Origin: Rhyacichthys aspro
Lineage: Eukaryota > Chordata > Actinopteri > Gobiiformes > Rhyacichthyidae
Length of the DNA: 64,000 bases
Reading direction: 5' to 3'
Assembly: GCA_036850595.1 (NCBI GenBank)
Contig: CM072166.1
Coordinates: forward strand, 12,449,758 to 12,513,757
The notes under the pieces were generated by a model. It made no database searches and was not told the DNA's origin. It was given only the letters and a program-made list of their open reading frames with translations. Positions 48,407 through 60,834 of this stretch are shown here, piece after piece. The translations under genes and the position numbers were made by a program. The first letter of the stretch is position 1. Every line of letters begins with the position of its first letter.

Positions 48407-48687
48407 TAAAGGTGGGTTATGTAATATGTAATAAAACTGCAATGCTACACTACACACCTCTCCTTTCTACAGAATAGATGCAGCTATGGAAGCCTTGCAG
48501 GGACATGCAGTTGTCTAGGAAACTTTAAAAATGGAAATTTAAAAACAAAACACAACAAAAATTTTGTTAATTATTCTCCTCCAGCTGTGCTCAGTTAGTC
48601 TGCTTTGGGCATTTATAGCAATATGAAGACATTTTCACTGAGTTCTATGGAGATTTACATGTGTTTTTTTTCTGAGAAGCCCTTTAA
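48407..48687 (-). mobile_element. GGCTACCGTAG-family MITE, copy F (complete)
   Basis: The body at 48411-48683 is flanked by TTAA (48407-48410 and 48684-48687). It has CACACCTCTCCTTTCTACAG, GCTATGGAAGCCTTGCAGGG (48483-48502) and CTCCTCCAGCTGTGCTCAG, all in the reverse sense to copy A. The ends read AGGTGGGTTATG and, in complement, AGGGCTTCTCAG. Confidence 0.72.
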
Positions 48688-49060
48688 GGAATGATTAATT
48701 TCAAATTCGGTAACAAGACTTTCTGCCTTATCTGAATGTTCTAAAATGATCTCTAACACACTAATATTGACTTAGATTGTTTCTGTGGATGTAGCCTCAC
48801 CTTTTGGCATTAGATGTGTGGTGTTCTTCTACATCTGTGAGAAACCAAGTACGCAGAGAAGTTTTAAGATTCCAAAAAGCAGGTCTTTTTACCCCGAGGT
48901 GTTGCCTGAATGGAGCTGCTCCCATGAGGTAGATTCTGATAGATTCTAGGAGAATAAGCTGGAGTTCTATCTGGGTTAAAAAAAAAAAAAAAAGAAGAAA
49001 ACTGATTAGTTATGTAACGTAATAGAAGCAGTATGAAGAGGTCAAGTTAAGAGCAAAGTG

Positions 49061-49284
49061 TGTAGGATTTAGGGAGATACAAATAGAGCAGAACTTCACA
49101 AATGTGTTTTCAATATTGTATAATCACTCGAAAATCAAAACCTGTTTTTGTATGGGTTTATGAGACCTTTACACCTACAGTAGGAGTTGCTTGTTCTCAA
49201 CAGTGACCTGGAAAGTTCAGACAAATGTGGCTTAAGAAACAAATGTAATGCTAGCAACCACTAGATGGCACTAAATCCCCTGCA
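49061..49284. mobile_element. MITE of the TGTAGGATTTAGGG type, with CTCF-like motif
   Basis: The left end TGTAGGATTTAGGGAG and the right end, in complement TGCAGGGGATTTAGTGCC, match a high-copy teleost repeat whose far end carries CACTAGATGNCACTAAATCC. The right subterminal CCACTAGATGGCAC (49258-49271) fits the CTCF core consensus. No target duplication resolved. The interior is eroded. Confidence 0.6.
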
Positions 49285-50924
49285 GAGAGATCCTTGACAA
49301 AACCTGTCACAAATAGCTTATAAAACATCCATCTTTTTGACTGAGGTACTTTTGCTTTTAAAGACATCTGAGCGATATTGAAGAACAGGTTTCGTACCAA
49401 GGTTTAACAATGTCCACTGAGACTCCAATCAATGCATTGTCCTCTCAGACGACAATACAGGAAGGAGTCAGTGGTTGGATTCTGCTGCCAATGCTCCGCT
49501 GTGAATAGAACGGGTGAAGACAAAGGGACAAAAGAAATCGATAGCACTTCAAAATGAAGAAGGTATGACGGAAGGCTCTAATCACAAACGCTACAGCAGG
49601 AGTCATTGTGCTCTCAAAGACTCGACCAGGAACAATTAAGGCTAGATAAGCTATTCTCTCTACTATCATTCCCAGCTGCCATTTCCCATGACAGACTTTT
49701 CAATAATATGCTTTCTCTCTCTATGGTAACTTCTGTCAGTTTAATGGTCAAGCCTCTGGAGAATCACTGCCAGAATGTGATCATTTTTTAAATAGACTTG
49801 GCTGCACACCTTTCTGGGAATCTCCCAAACCACTCTCTCTGGTGCACCCCTCTGAGATGTCTCCCACTGTCTCTTACTAAACGGGAGTTTGGTGATGTGC
49901 TAATGAGCTAAGACAAAGCTAGCAGCATATGGTGGTGCTAATAGAATGAACACTGTTTGGAAAACAAGGCCGTAGAAATAAACTGGTGGATTTGACACAT
50001 TACTTCAGAGCAGACAGACAGTGCTGTGCACTGAATTTCATGCTGCAGCCTTAAGGCTAAGCTACATGAGCTATATATTATTCATGTCCATGCCCCAAGT
50101 CCTGAAGGCACTGTTTCTGTTCTTAGAAATAAATGGTTCTGCCACAGAAACATCTTCCATAGGTTCTGATATCACACACTATTATGTATCTATTTATAAT
50201 GCACCACAAGTTATTATTTATATTTAAACAGGGTCAAATTAGATTATTTCAGAGGTGCAGGGAGTATTAAGTACTTTTATTTTCAAATATTGTATAATAC
50301 CCTAAAATTGTCATGGTAGTGTTTGGACGCCATCTTGAGAGTACAAACATCACTGTGTTGGATTACAGAGATATCTACAGAAGACTGACACAGAACTGAA
50401 ATGAATCTGCAGTTGTTGGACAGGTTTATAACCTGGCCAGGCACTGGTGTGAAAGAACAGGTACTGAACACCACCAGCATACACATACACACATCAATCT
50501 CCTGTGATAATTGTGATAAAAATGAAAAACATTTTAATTTGAATGAATTAAGTATTAGATGCTTTTAGTTTTGCATAAAAGCCCATTTTCATTTGAATCT
50601 CAGCAGTGAGACACATTCATCTGATGTTGGTCTGTGATATTCCCGGCATGTCTGGTTGAAAGTTGCTAAAAAGCAGACTGAGTTTTAAAGTAGGCTACTG
50701 TGTGACTTTTGAAGGACCTCTAAAAGCAGTTCACAGTTGGCTCAGCTCTCACAAAGCTGCACTCTCGCAGGCTGTAGGCATCGGGGTCAAACACTCTGTG
50801 TCTGTGAGCTCCATGGCCCCCTCACTTCAAACCCGCCCCCTGCCGCTGACAGCACCAGCAGGTAGCAGGCCTCGGACATCTGTTCTCCTCCCGCTGGCTG
50901 TCTCTGTCAAATGTGCACTCTCAT

Positions 50925-51135
50925 AATACAATCATTGGCCGCCTTTTCAGCCACATTCCCGCTGATCACACAGGTGTCAAGTGTTCACCTCGGGGTCCGG
51001 GCTCACCTCCACCGCGCCTTGTTACCACCAGGTCTTACTCACCTCACGGCCCCCGCTGTTGAAGGGATTTAAACCCGCTTCTGGCGCTGTCTTGAACCGG
51101 GCTTCTTCACACTGCACGACGCTCGCCGACCTCTG
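50925..51135. other. Candidate conserved non-coding element with T-box-like inverted site
   Basis: A repeat-free block containing ATAATACAATCATTGGCCGC and AGGTGTCAAGTGTTCACCT (50972-50990), the latter two AGGTG half-sites in inverted orientation as in T-box factor targets. No coding content. Inference only. Confidence 0.3.
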
Positions 51136-51412
51136 CACTGCTGAACCGCGGAGATAGGGTTCTATGCAGATGTGGTGCTTCTCCTGGGCTGTAAACACAC
51201 GACAGGGTGATTAAAGAATGAACTCACACTGCCTCACACATAACCTGCTTAGCATCTTCGCTGTGACTAAATATGCATATGCAGGAGACCCCACACACAT
51301 CCCCCTCTCCGTCGCACAGGGATGTGTGAGCACTGTCATGTATGTGAACCATCTCTAAAGGTTATAGAGCACTTATATACTATGGACAAAAGTCATCTAT
51401 TCTTCTATTTAG

Positions 51413-51866
51413 CCGTACTAAGGGTTCCCATGGGTGCTTGAAATCCTTGAAAATGCTTGAATTTTATTTTCAAGGTTGTAAAAGTCCTTGAATTTTGTAT
51501 AAAATGCTTGAAAGTGCTTACATTCTGATTGCGTTGCTTTAATCATGTACAATCTCACTTGCTCAAAGCTCAAAGATATGCTTCTGCACACAAACAAACT
51601 CTGACTGTCTCATTTTTGAAATATCAGTCTTCCGTAAAGAGATGCCAAACATAAATGGACATTTCATCCAATAAACTGACATCTTTTTGATCACATTTTT
51701 AATTATTTAGCAATGTGAAGTCTTTTTTATGCCATAATGGATTTAAATAAGAAAAACTACATTCGGTATTTGTGTCAAAATGTAATTTACCGCAGTTGAA
51801 AGGAAAACACACCTTGAAAAGTGCTGGAATTTGAACTTTGAAAAGGTGTAAGAACCCTACGTACTG
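51413..51866. mobile_element. hAT-like element with AGGGTTCCCA / AGGGTTCTTA ends
   Basis: The body at 51421-51858 starts AGGGTTCCCATGGGTGCTTG and ends, in complement, AGGGTTCTTACACC. Repeated CTTGAAA words lie near both ends. The flanking 8-mers CCGTACTA and ACGTACTG match at 6 of 8 positions, compatible with an old 8-bp duplication. No coding capacity. A phrase from its interior (AATTATTTAGCAATGTGAAG) recurs at about 52489. Confidence 0.72.
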
Positions 51867-52350
51867 TTCAATAAAAGAAAGAGCACAATTCCGACCTTAA
51901 AAATGCATCGCTCGCTCGTGAACTAAGATGACTCGTATTTTTTTTCCACCAAACCACAACCAGTCTTTTAATAAAACATGTCGTCTTTTTCCGCGTGACA
52001 AAGCTGTTGGAAGGACGCAGACACATGAAGCAGTGCAGAGGGATGAGCAGACAGGCCGCCGGAGCAGCAGGCAGCGTAGCAGAGGTTGCATAACAAAGAC
52101 TTTTTTTTTTTTTTTTTCCTCTTTTCGCTAGAGTACAGCCGGCCTGCCTGTTGATATGTGGGCGCGGTGACTGCGGGACAATGCACGCCCGCCATGTGCC
52201 GCAGAGCAAACACTACACAAGGGAAGACTGTTGCCATGACGAGGGAAACGAAGAGAGAGTGTTGAGTAATGATAGAGTGGCTGCGTTCAGGCTGCAGTTC
52301 AAATGTATGGGCCGCTTCTGATGTTTGTGTTGAAGTGTTCAAACGACGGT

Positions 52351-52610
52351 TTTGAATGCGTCCAGGTTTCTGTCAAGTGACCCACGTGGTAAGAATACAA
52401 TAAAAAACAATACTTTGAAAACAGTGACACTTCTTATGAATTCATTGCTACATTTTTGTGCTCTTCAAGATGGTTCAGTATATTTAGTAATTATTTAGCA
52501 ATTTGAAGTCTTTTTTTGAATGCGTCCAGGTTTCTGTCAAGTGACCCACATGGTAAGAATACAATAAAAAACAATACTTTGAAAACACTGACACTTCTTA
52601 TGAATTCATA
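52351..52610 (+). repeat. Recent tandem duplication, 96-bp copies 164 bp apart
   Basis: 52351-52446 and 52515-52610 are near identical (two differences: CACGTGG/CACATGG and ACAGTG/ACACTG). The material between them includes a phrase seen inside the hAT element at 51.7 kb. A T-rich tract (52620-52664) follows directly. Confidence 0.9.
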
Positions 52611-53035
52611 ACTTTTATATTAATTTTATTTTTTTTTTTTTTTTATTTATTTTTTTTTTTTTTTAGACCTATTTTTATATTTTATACTTACTTGGCATTT
52701 GTTGTGGACAGCAAAGTGTAAAGGAAACCTGTTTCTACACTGACCACATGGCAATAAACTCTTTGAATCTTGAATATTTGGTTGGTTTCTAATTAGACCA
52801 CGCGACAATGGTGAGTTAGAATGTTTCTGACGTTGAGTTGGATGAAGAGAAGATTACGGATGGCATCTTGACTGCAGACAGAGAGAACAGAGTGACCTTG
52901 CACATCAGCGGGATCTCACGAGATTTGGGACTTGACAAACTCACGAAAATCCATCTTGTACTGCTCCAGGCAAAGCGTCTGCACTCGATTTAGAATTAGC
53001 TGGAATACATCAAAAAAGGTAAACAGGTAATGCAC

Positions 53036-53250
53036 GTTTTAGATGGATTAGAACAGGTTTTAGATGGATTTGAGCAGGTTTTAGATGGATTTGAGCAGGT
53101 TTTAGATGGATTTGAGCAGGTTTGAGATGGACTTGAACAGGTTTTAGATGGATTTGAGCAGGTTTGAGATGGACTTGAACATGTTTGAGATGGATTTTAA
53201 TCTGATTTATTTTATTGAGCCAGTTTTTGCCACAAAAACAAATAAAGCCT
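53036..53250 (+). mobile_element. 21-bp-array hAT family, truncated copy 2
   Basis: Eight head-to-tail 21-bp units GTTTTAGATGGATTTGAGCAG (53036-53203) are followed by the family's central spacer ATTTATTTTATTGAGCCAG and TTTTTGCCACAAAAACAAAT, after which similarity stops near 53250. The ends and opposite arm are absent. The unit length is a multiple of three and lacks stops, so the complementary strand encodes a meaningless heptad (HLKPAQI) frame. Confidence 0.85.
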
Positions 53251-54340
53251 GTCCACACTACAACACAATCCTGATATTTTCAAGCTAAACCAGCATCGAC
53301 AACAAATAAAAACTCCGAGTTTTGTTGGACCTGAGAAAAGTGGACTGCGTTTGCGGCTCTGAGTGATTCATCCGTGTCACATACAATCAGAAAAAAAAAC
53401 AAAAAACAAAAAAACAAAGCCAAAGACAGTTTATTCATTTGCAGATTGAGACGAGAGCGAGAATAATCCATGAGTCAGCCGCTTACACATTTTCAGCGGC
53501 AAATCACACACGCCGTTAAATGATACTGTAGAGCCAGTAGTGATGGAGCGGGGCCAAGCGTCAGATGAGCACTCCTACATACATGCCTCTCTTCATGTGT
53601 TGGCTTCATTTCTCTGCACACTCTACTGTATACGGCTTTAATGTGGAATGCATTCTAGTCTGGAACATAAAAAAAACAAAAAACACACCAGAGGATAGCC
53701 TTCCAGCTCTGTGTTGGATGTCTGGCTTCCCATGAGGGAGCCTTTGAAATCATTCCATCTTTTTATGACTCTGCACACATCTTTTAACGATACTTTTTCC
53801 GTCACCTGCTCACCATCCACACGCAGTTGCTATCTTAAAAGCTAATCCGTGGCACACTTTTTTAAAATAACTGCATTTCCGAGACGTCTGCGAACGCACG
53901 TCCAAACGGTGATCGGTGTGAAATAGCACTGATTGATGGGCACCGGGTTTCATAATGGGCCGAGGACAATGGAGCACAGCCGGATGTCCACGTCGACGCG
54001 ATCACAGAGTTCGGAGAAATATAATTACGTGACCTTTTAGAAGTCTTCTTAGAAAGTCATTCGACCGGATGTAACGTGGTATAACGGGGCCTCGGGGATC
54101 GCTGAACCGGAAGTTTGCAGGGTTTTACTCACATTAATGGTGAAAACACTGGTGAGATGTTCAGGGAGGATTCGAAATACAAAGGAGTACAGTAAAAAAG
54201 TCCGTAAAATTGATGGTAAAAAACTAGAAGCTGTGGTTGTTGGTTTTAAACACTATGAAGGACATTAGGTTAGCTGCTTTTGCTAATCGTTTTTGTTTAT
54301 TTTCTAAAACTTTTTTAAATCTGTGATATTGGCAGAATAA

Positions 54341-54383
54341 TTCTTTCCTTCTTTCCTTCTTTCTTTCTTTCTTTCTTTCTTTA
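54341..54383 (+). repeat. TTTC/TTCC microsatellite
   Basis: Tract of TTCTTTCCTTCTTTCCTTCT followed by perfect TTTC repeats. Simple repeat in shisa9 intron 2, with no further significance seen. Confidence 0.9.
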
Positions 54384-54855
54384 TTATAGATACTTTATAC
54401 CTCTTATACCTTATACTCATACCAATCAATTACTATTACTTTACTATTTTTTAGACATTTTTATTTGGATTGATCTTTTCCTGAATAATTCCATTTTGTT
54501 ATTTATATTATGGGTAATTTTTTTCCATATTATATATTTGATGAACAGTTTCTTTCCATTTTATCACAGTAGGTAGGGGGTCCAATTTTTTTTTTTAATT
54601 TACAGTTTACTGTTGCTTTTTCACAGTAAGTTACCATAAATGTAAATAGTTTAACCTCAAAATAAGATTATTTGCATATTGGATAAGTCCATGGATGTAT
54701 AACAGGATCTGGATATGTCAGAATGTCTTCTTCTGGTTCCCGAATGCTGTTTATTGCCACTTACTGGTCGGGTGAACATATTGGAGCACTTTAAGGTTGT
54801 GTAAAAGGGTTTATTGTGTCAAACTCTAGGAAAAATATATTATAGTGTACATTTG

Positions 54856-55691
54856 ACCTAAGACACACTTAAACTCAAGGCCCAGGGGCCAAATGTGGCC
54901 CTTTGCAATGTTTCCTGTGGACCTCCAATAAATATAGTACGTGATATTTGCAGGCACTATGTTTTAATTGGATTTGAAAAGGTTTTAGATGGATTTGAAC
55001 AGGTTTTAGATGGACATGAACAGGTTTTAGATGGATTTGAACAGGTTTTAGATGGATTTGAGCAGGTTTGGAATGGACTTGAACAGGTTTTAGATGGATT
55101 TGAGCACGTTTGAGATGGATTTGAGCAGGTTTTAGATGGATTTGAACGGGTTTTAGATGGATTTGAACAGGTTTGAGATGGATTTGAACAGGTTTTAGAC
55201 GGATTTGAACAGGTTTGAGATGGATTTGAACAGGTTTTAGATGGATTTGAACAGGTTTGAGATATTTGAACGGTTTTAGACATTTAACATTTAATATTTG
55301 AACAGTTTTAGACATTTGAATTTAAATTAATTTTATAACTTAGACGATTTAATTTAGATACTTGAACAGTTTTCAGATTTGAACAGGTTTGAGATGGACT
55401 TGAACAGGTTTTAGATGGATTTGAATCTGATTTATTTTATTAAGCCAGTTTTTGCCACAAAAACAAATAAAGCCTATTCAAATCCTTTTAAAACCTGCTT
55501 AAATGCAACTAAAACTGATCTGAATCCAGCTAAAACCTTTTTAAGTCTGTCTAAAACCTGTTAAAATCCAACTAAAATCAGTTTCCATAAAAAGAGGAAA
55601 TTAAAGTCAAAGATAGCTTTAGTAAAAGTGTGATAGATTCTTATTTGATTTCACCCCTCACCACTTTGAGTTGGACATCACTGGCCTAAGA
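54856..55691. mobile_element. hAT-like element with inverted 21-bp repeat arrays, copy 3
   Basis: The body at 54864-55683 (820 bp) is flanked by 8-bp direct repeats ACCTAAGA / GCCTAAGA. The right end in complement is CAGTGATGTCCAACTC, and the left is CACACTTAAACTCAAGG. After GGCCCAGGGGCCAAATGTGG come 14 full 21-bp units (54961-55254; GTTTTAGATGGATTTGAACAG), degenerate units to about 55430, the central spacer (AGCCAGTTTTTGCCACAAAA), then about five degenerate units in the opposite orientation (55475-55585), then CAGTTTCCATAAAAAG. The 146-codon frame on the minus strand is repeat-derived. Confidence 0.88.
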
Positions 55692-58600
55692 TCTGCTGTT
55701 TTTCCAGTGTATTAGCTTACTGTTAAAGTTCCTATGTAGGGATGTGACATACATTTAGTCACATCTAAAATTACATGTACAGCCTTCTGAGAGTAATTCT
55801 ATAGACAGCCATAAGAGAGCTTGTTGACCTCTTGAACCTCTTGACCTACATTTCTTACAGTGGCCATCTCCGCTGTCACCATCCATAAAGATTTCTGGAG
55901 ATAAGTGATTCAGCCCATGTTGGAGGCTTAAGGCAGCAATATAAAAGTTCACTGGAGTGACTCACAAAGAGCACAGCATCACACCAAATGTTTCCAAACA
56001 CGTGCAATTAAGACAAATTAGGAAACAGTACAATTAATTCGGCTTTATGGTAAACTGCAGTCCAAAAAGAGAGTGTCCAGTGAGAATTTGGATAGAAGAG
56101 CGTACATTTGCACTCCACTGACTCTTAAAATGCTAATGCAGTTTGGCTTGCTCTGCCGTTTTCCTCAGTAACATTTAAACACAGCCACATTTGTATCCAG
56201 ATGTCTACTTTTGGCACAGCGTAATGTGGTTTGCCAGGCTGTCTACCCCTTCAGCTGCCTCCAATTTGGCAGAACAGTTCAACAGAAAGCATTTATAACA
56301 GCATACAAAGACCAAACCAACACACTCTTCAGTTTATTTATTTGTTTGGTAGACCTGTATTATTGTCTTTTTCTTTTTCTTTTTTTTTATTTGGGCACTG
56401 GTTTAAAAACTTTCTCCAAGATTGACTGGTCCAAAATGTCAGAAAATTACTGATCCTGAGAAAGGCGACAGTGGATAATGATAGGTCTAGGCCTCTCGAC
56501 TACAACAGTGATTGCAGGTCTCTTTGTTAGACTCTGACATTGTTTGACTATTCCTGTCCTTTACACAGGTTCTAAAGAAGAAAAGGTTTAAAAATGACCC
56601 TTAAAAATGTCTGATAAAAGTTGAAAAATTGAAACTTCATTTAGTCTTCCTTGTTCCTAGTGATATATAAGCCATCAAAGCCCCACTATCTCCCCCAAAA
56701 GCAGTGTAGTAACCTTTCCTGCTTCTTTTATTTATAACAAAGGTAGAAGTGGACCAATTTTTCACCACAAAATACTAATATGTTACATTAAATCAAAGTT
56801 TAGCGTTTACCTAATACTTTTAGCTTTGGAGTTTACTGTTATTTAGTTTAGTTATTATCTCCACAACATTATCCATGTTTAATTTGCTGCCCATTTCTCT
56901 ATTTTTATCTTTTTGGAGCTGTTTTGCTGTAAAATAAGGAAGGAATAAGGAAAAACCCATTTCCTTGGTTTATTTCCTTCATCCTTAATTGTTGACATCA
57001 GTGTCAACCAATGGGAGTGCTCCTTTTTACAGGAATTGAGCTGTGATTGGCCAAAATCCTGCATTCTCATCATATAAAATCCTTCATTATAAAGTGTTAG
57101 ATGATTAAACAGTCAAACTAAATGCACCAATAAAAAAAAAAACAATCAGGTAATGGACTTTTAAAGCACTTGGTTGATTGTGGCAAACTATAAAACACAT
57201 TTATTAGCATAGAGGAAAGTAAACCTCCAAATAACAGTACAATAATTCATTTAACAGGATCAGTACATAGAGATTAAAATGGGGTTACGTGAAATCCACA
57301 GTGTTTTCCGCATGACAGGAGCTGTGAAATTTTACAATGAGGCTAATGATATGTTCATAAGCTGGACACTAAAAGGCTGAACCTAAGAACAAATAATTGG
57401 CAAGTTTAATACCTGATTGAAGATCATTTAAATGCCTCATTTCACTGCAAACACAAAGAGAGTGAATAACTAAGCATCTCAATGTAAATGCACCGTAAAA
57501 TAAAATATAAACGAGGGAGATGCAGTCTTTTTTAATGCAAGTAATACTTTTAATTTCGACACAGCTAAAGCCAAAAGTGCCATCACTCAATTTATAAAAA
57601 AAGAACTGACCCCAGAATGAATCTCTCATGTAGAGACATAGTTAAACTCACATAGATCTACTATTGTTGTGAATCGTTGTAGTGTTGTGCTGCAACATGT
57701 CAACAAAGTAGATTCCAGCCTGCACTAACAGTATTTCTATCAGGATCTTTCAGACTTTAAAAAATACGGCGAGTTGCCATTTTGAGATATTTGGCTAAAT
57801 TCACAAGACAGACATCAACATGACTCACAGTCATTAGATCCATGTCTTCTCCTTCAGGCAGCCTACAGCTATTTGTCTTTCACTGTTATTTTGTAAGAGC
57901 TTTTGTGGTGTTTGAAGCTTATAGAAGAAATGTTTTCTGAAATTTTACTCAGCAAAAGGCGGATTTTGTGCACTTGTTTTGTTTATGTTTACGCTTTTCT
58001 GTCAAATAGTGAGATGCTTGAGCCTTGTTTCTCTGGTACATTGTGATCCGTAATATACACTGTACATTATTTATATTCTACTGTCTAAAAATGGCAAACA
58101 AGTTAAGCTTTCTCCGTGAAAAGTCTTACTCCATTGCACAGATCTGTTTGAGTGGATGTCAAACTGTGATGTGATGGACAAAATACTGTTTACTGTGTGT
58201 AAAGATGCAAATGTTACATTTAACAGAATATTGTTGTCTTTATGTCATTGAGTGAAATGTTTAGTCTGAAACGTGGTCTTTATCAATGCTGCATTATTTG
58301 TGGGATGTAACCATTCTGAGCTTGGCCTCTTTTGGTTTAATTGTTACCCTTTTATCTTTTTCCTCATGTGGTGGTTTACATTGTACAGTGGCCCATATGG
58401 CTCACAAGAACACAAAAAATACACTCTAATAAATGCATCAAAACTAGGGATGTGAATCAATTAAAAATAAATTGACCAATTAATTGCAACTATGGCTGTA
58501 ACTTGTCAACTGAAAAAAAAACACTGAATCTTTAATTTAACAGAAAGTATTTAACTTTATTTTGAATCATTTAACTTTGCCATATTTTAACTTTTGTGTT

Positions 58601-59179
58601 GCATGTAAATAAAGTTTTATATAGAAAGGTACTAATTTTAGATAATCTCTCAAAGCAGAATTGTCCATTTAGCAGCGTGTCTTGTTTTTCTATTGCTACC
58701 TCGAGTGTCAAATTAACAATTGCATTATTTATTTATTTTTTTTATGAGCCCTATTTAAAGCACAACAGAAATAAAACACAATGAGGTTTACCTTGTTGTT
58801 GTTGTTATGTTAGCTAATTAATTTGCATTTTTATTTTGTTGGTTGTTGTGAGCCATCAAAAAAAGTATCGGAATAACACTAAATATATAATGTATTGTAT
58901 GTATCTGAAAACATGGGCTCGTCACAGGCAGATGCAGTGTGCTACAAGAGAATAGAAAGTGCCATTAACAGTGAGCCAGCCAATTCTATATGTGTATTAC
59001 TATAGCTATGTAATTTAGCTCATCAAATCCACAATAAACCAATTTATAAGTGTTCCAAATTATATTACAGTGAACTAGTGATCATGCAGTCGACATAGGA
59101 CATACATATATAATACTACAGCAGTGACAAAGTGACTTGTAACATGAGGAGCAGACAAAAAAAAATCCGTAAACATAAA

Positions 59180-60200
59180 AGGGTTTAGAGTGGATCCTTG
59201 TGGTGCTCCGGTGCTTACCTTTTACATGAGCATTTCTTCACCAATCACAGCGGGGTATTTTGTCACTCCGGGGAATCCTGTCACATATGGGCCTCCCTAC
59301 ATGATCTCACACTGTCTCTCTGTGCTTTTCATTATCTCCCTCCGTTACCTTGTCACTCACTGTGTTTCTTTTTTCTTTGTGTGTGTGTGTCAGCGCCAGG
59401 GCTAAGTGATTAATTAGTAACAACACCACTTGCTTTACCTTGACAGCGGCGCTTGATGAGTTTAAGGCCTTTGAGCCGGCTCATAGCTCGACAAAACGCA
59501 AACGGGATGATACAAGGAGAAAATAGAGGGAGAAATCAATACTGTCAGAGGGTTGAAGGAATGGACTCTGAAGGAAGGCACAAGGCTGCATTAATAGGAG
59601 TGCTTTATATGGTGCAGAAATCGCTATAAAAAGAGTCATTTTCTGGTTGGAAAAGTGTATTTTGGGGCATTTTCCAGCCTTTGCAAATCAGTTTTGTTAA
59701 AATGTTTGTTAGGTGTTACGTTTTTCTGCATGTAATCATAGAAAAAAAGGGAATACAGTGCAGTTTTACTCTCCTCGTCATATTCTTCACACTCTGTCGT
59801 CCCCCTTAACTTCTTTCACACTTTTCAAATTATCAAGTGGCAGTACTGGGGCTTTTAAAATGCTGTATTCACTTAGCAGGAATACCTTCGGCTTCAGGAA
59901 CAGGACTTTGCAATTATCCGTCAGACTGCGGTGCGGCGAGAGAACAAGGCCCAAAAGAGTCTCCTCTGAATTCCCGCTCATATTTAATACCATTCACCGA
60001 TGCTTTAAAGTCACTGGAGTTGAGCGAGACTTCCAGACAGTTTTCAGTCTGTCCGAGCTGCGGGCATTGCCTGTTTTTACATCAGTACTTTTAAGGATGT
60101 GTTTGTTGGAGTTTTGCATCATCCAGAAGAGCTGCTGGCTTTGTTTCTTAAGTTTTATGCTAAAAAAGGTTTGGCGAAAACATTGGACAATCAATTAGCA
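59180..60200. other. Candidate conserved non-coding elements
   Basis: Mostly repeat-poor and balanced, with TAAGTGATTAATTAGTAAC, CGGCGCTTGATGAG, TTTGCAATTATCCGTCAG and CATATTTAATACCATTCACC. A 161-codon plus-strand frame (59713-60198) has no recognisable domain and no coding-type codon use. A GTGTGTGTGTGT run lies near 59379. The regulatory reading is inferred. Confidence 0.35.
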
Positions 60201-60834
60201 TGCTAGCTGGAAGCTCGCCGAAGCTGAGGATACTTTTTATTTCTCAGAGTAACAACACGAGAAAGTCTACTAAATGGTCAAAACACAGTCATGATTTAGG
60301 GGTGTGACAGTGGATCATCTGGAGGAAAACATCCCAAAAAGTAAGAGGGAATTCCACACCTTATACTTGCAGGGTGTGTTCACATATGTAGTCCAACAAT
60401 CTATTTAGTTCCATCATTCCATAATTAAAAAGCCCTGGCCCACCGAGCGTTCACAGCTGGCATTTTAAACTGCGGACCTAAAACATTTGCTGTTAGACCA
60501 AATGCTAAGGCAGTAAGTGCAGAATATTCCGTATAAAAAGTATATACCATAAATACAAGTATTATGGACATGACTATGTACATTACAGGAGGGTATTCAC
60601 TAAATGGTACGAGAAGTTTAATTTTTTGCTTATTTATGATGTTCTTCCTGGGTCCTTGGGTTCACACTTAAATCGAACTGTACCAGAGTTCAGTTGGAAG
60701 CGCTCTGACACCTCTGTTTTGAAGGGGTCTCGGAGCATGTTTGGGGAACCCTGAGGTTTGTATGGCAACTTTCACATTTATCCAAGTGAACCGCGGTAAC
60801 GGAGCAACTGCACCAGAGTCTGTTTGAAGCGTGA

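Noticed and set aside
54875..55315. 146-codon minus-strand frame with HLKPVQI heptads (and a similar one at 53010-53258)
   Set aside because: It is the translation of the 21-bp tandem repeat, whose length is a multiple of three and lacks stops. The repeat lies inside a transposon, and other frames are open too.
59713..60198. 161-codon plus-strand frame
   Set aside because: No domain and AT-rich codon use without bias. Shorter frames are open in other phases, and the texture is that of a non-coding element.
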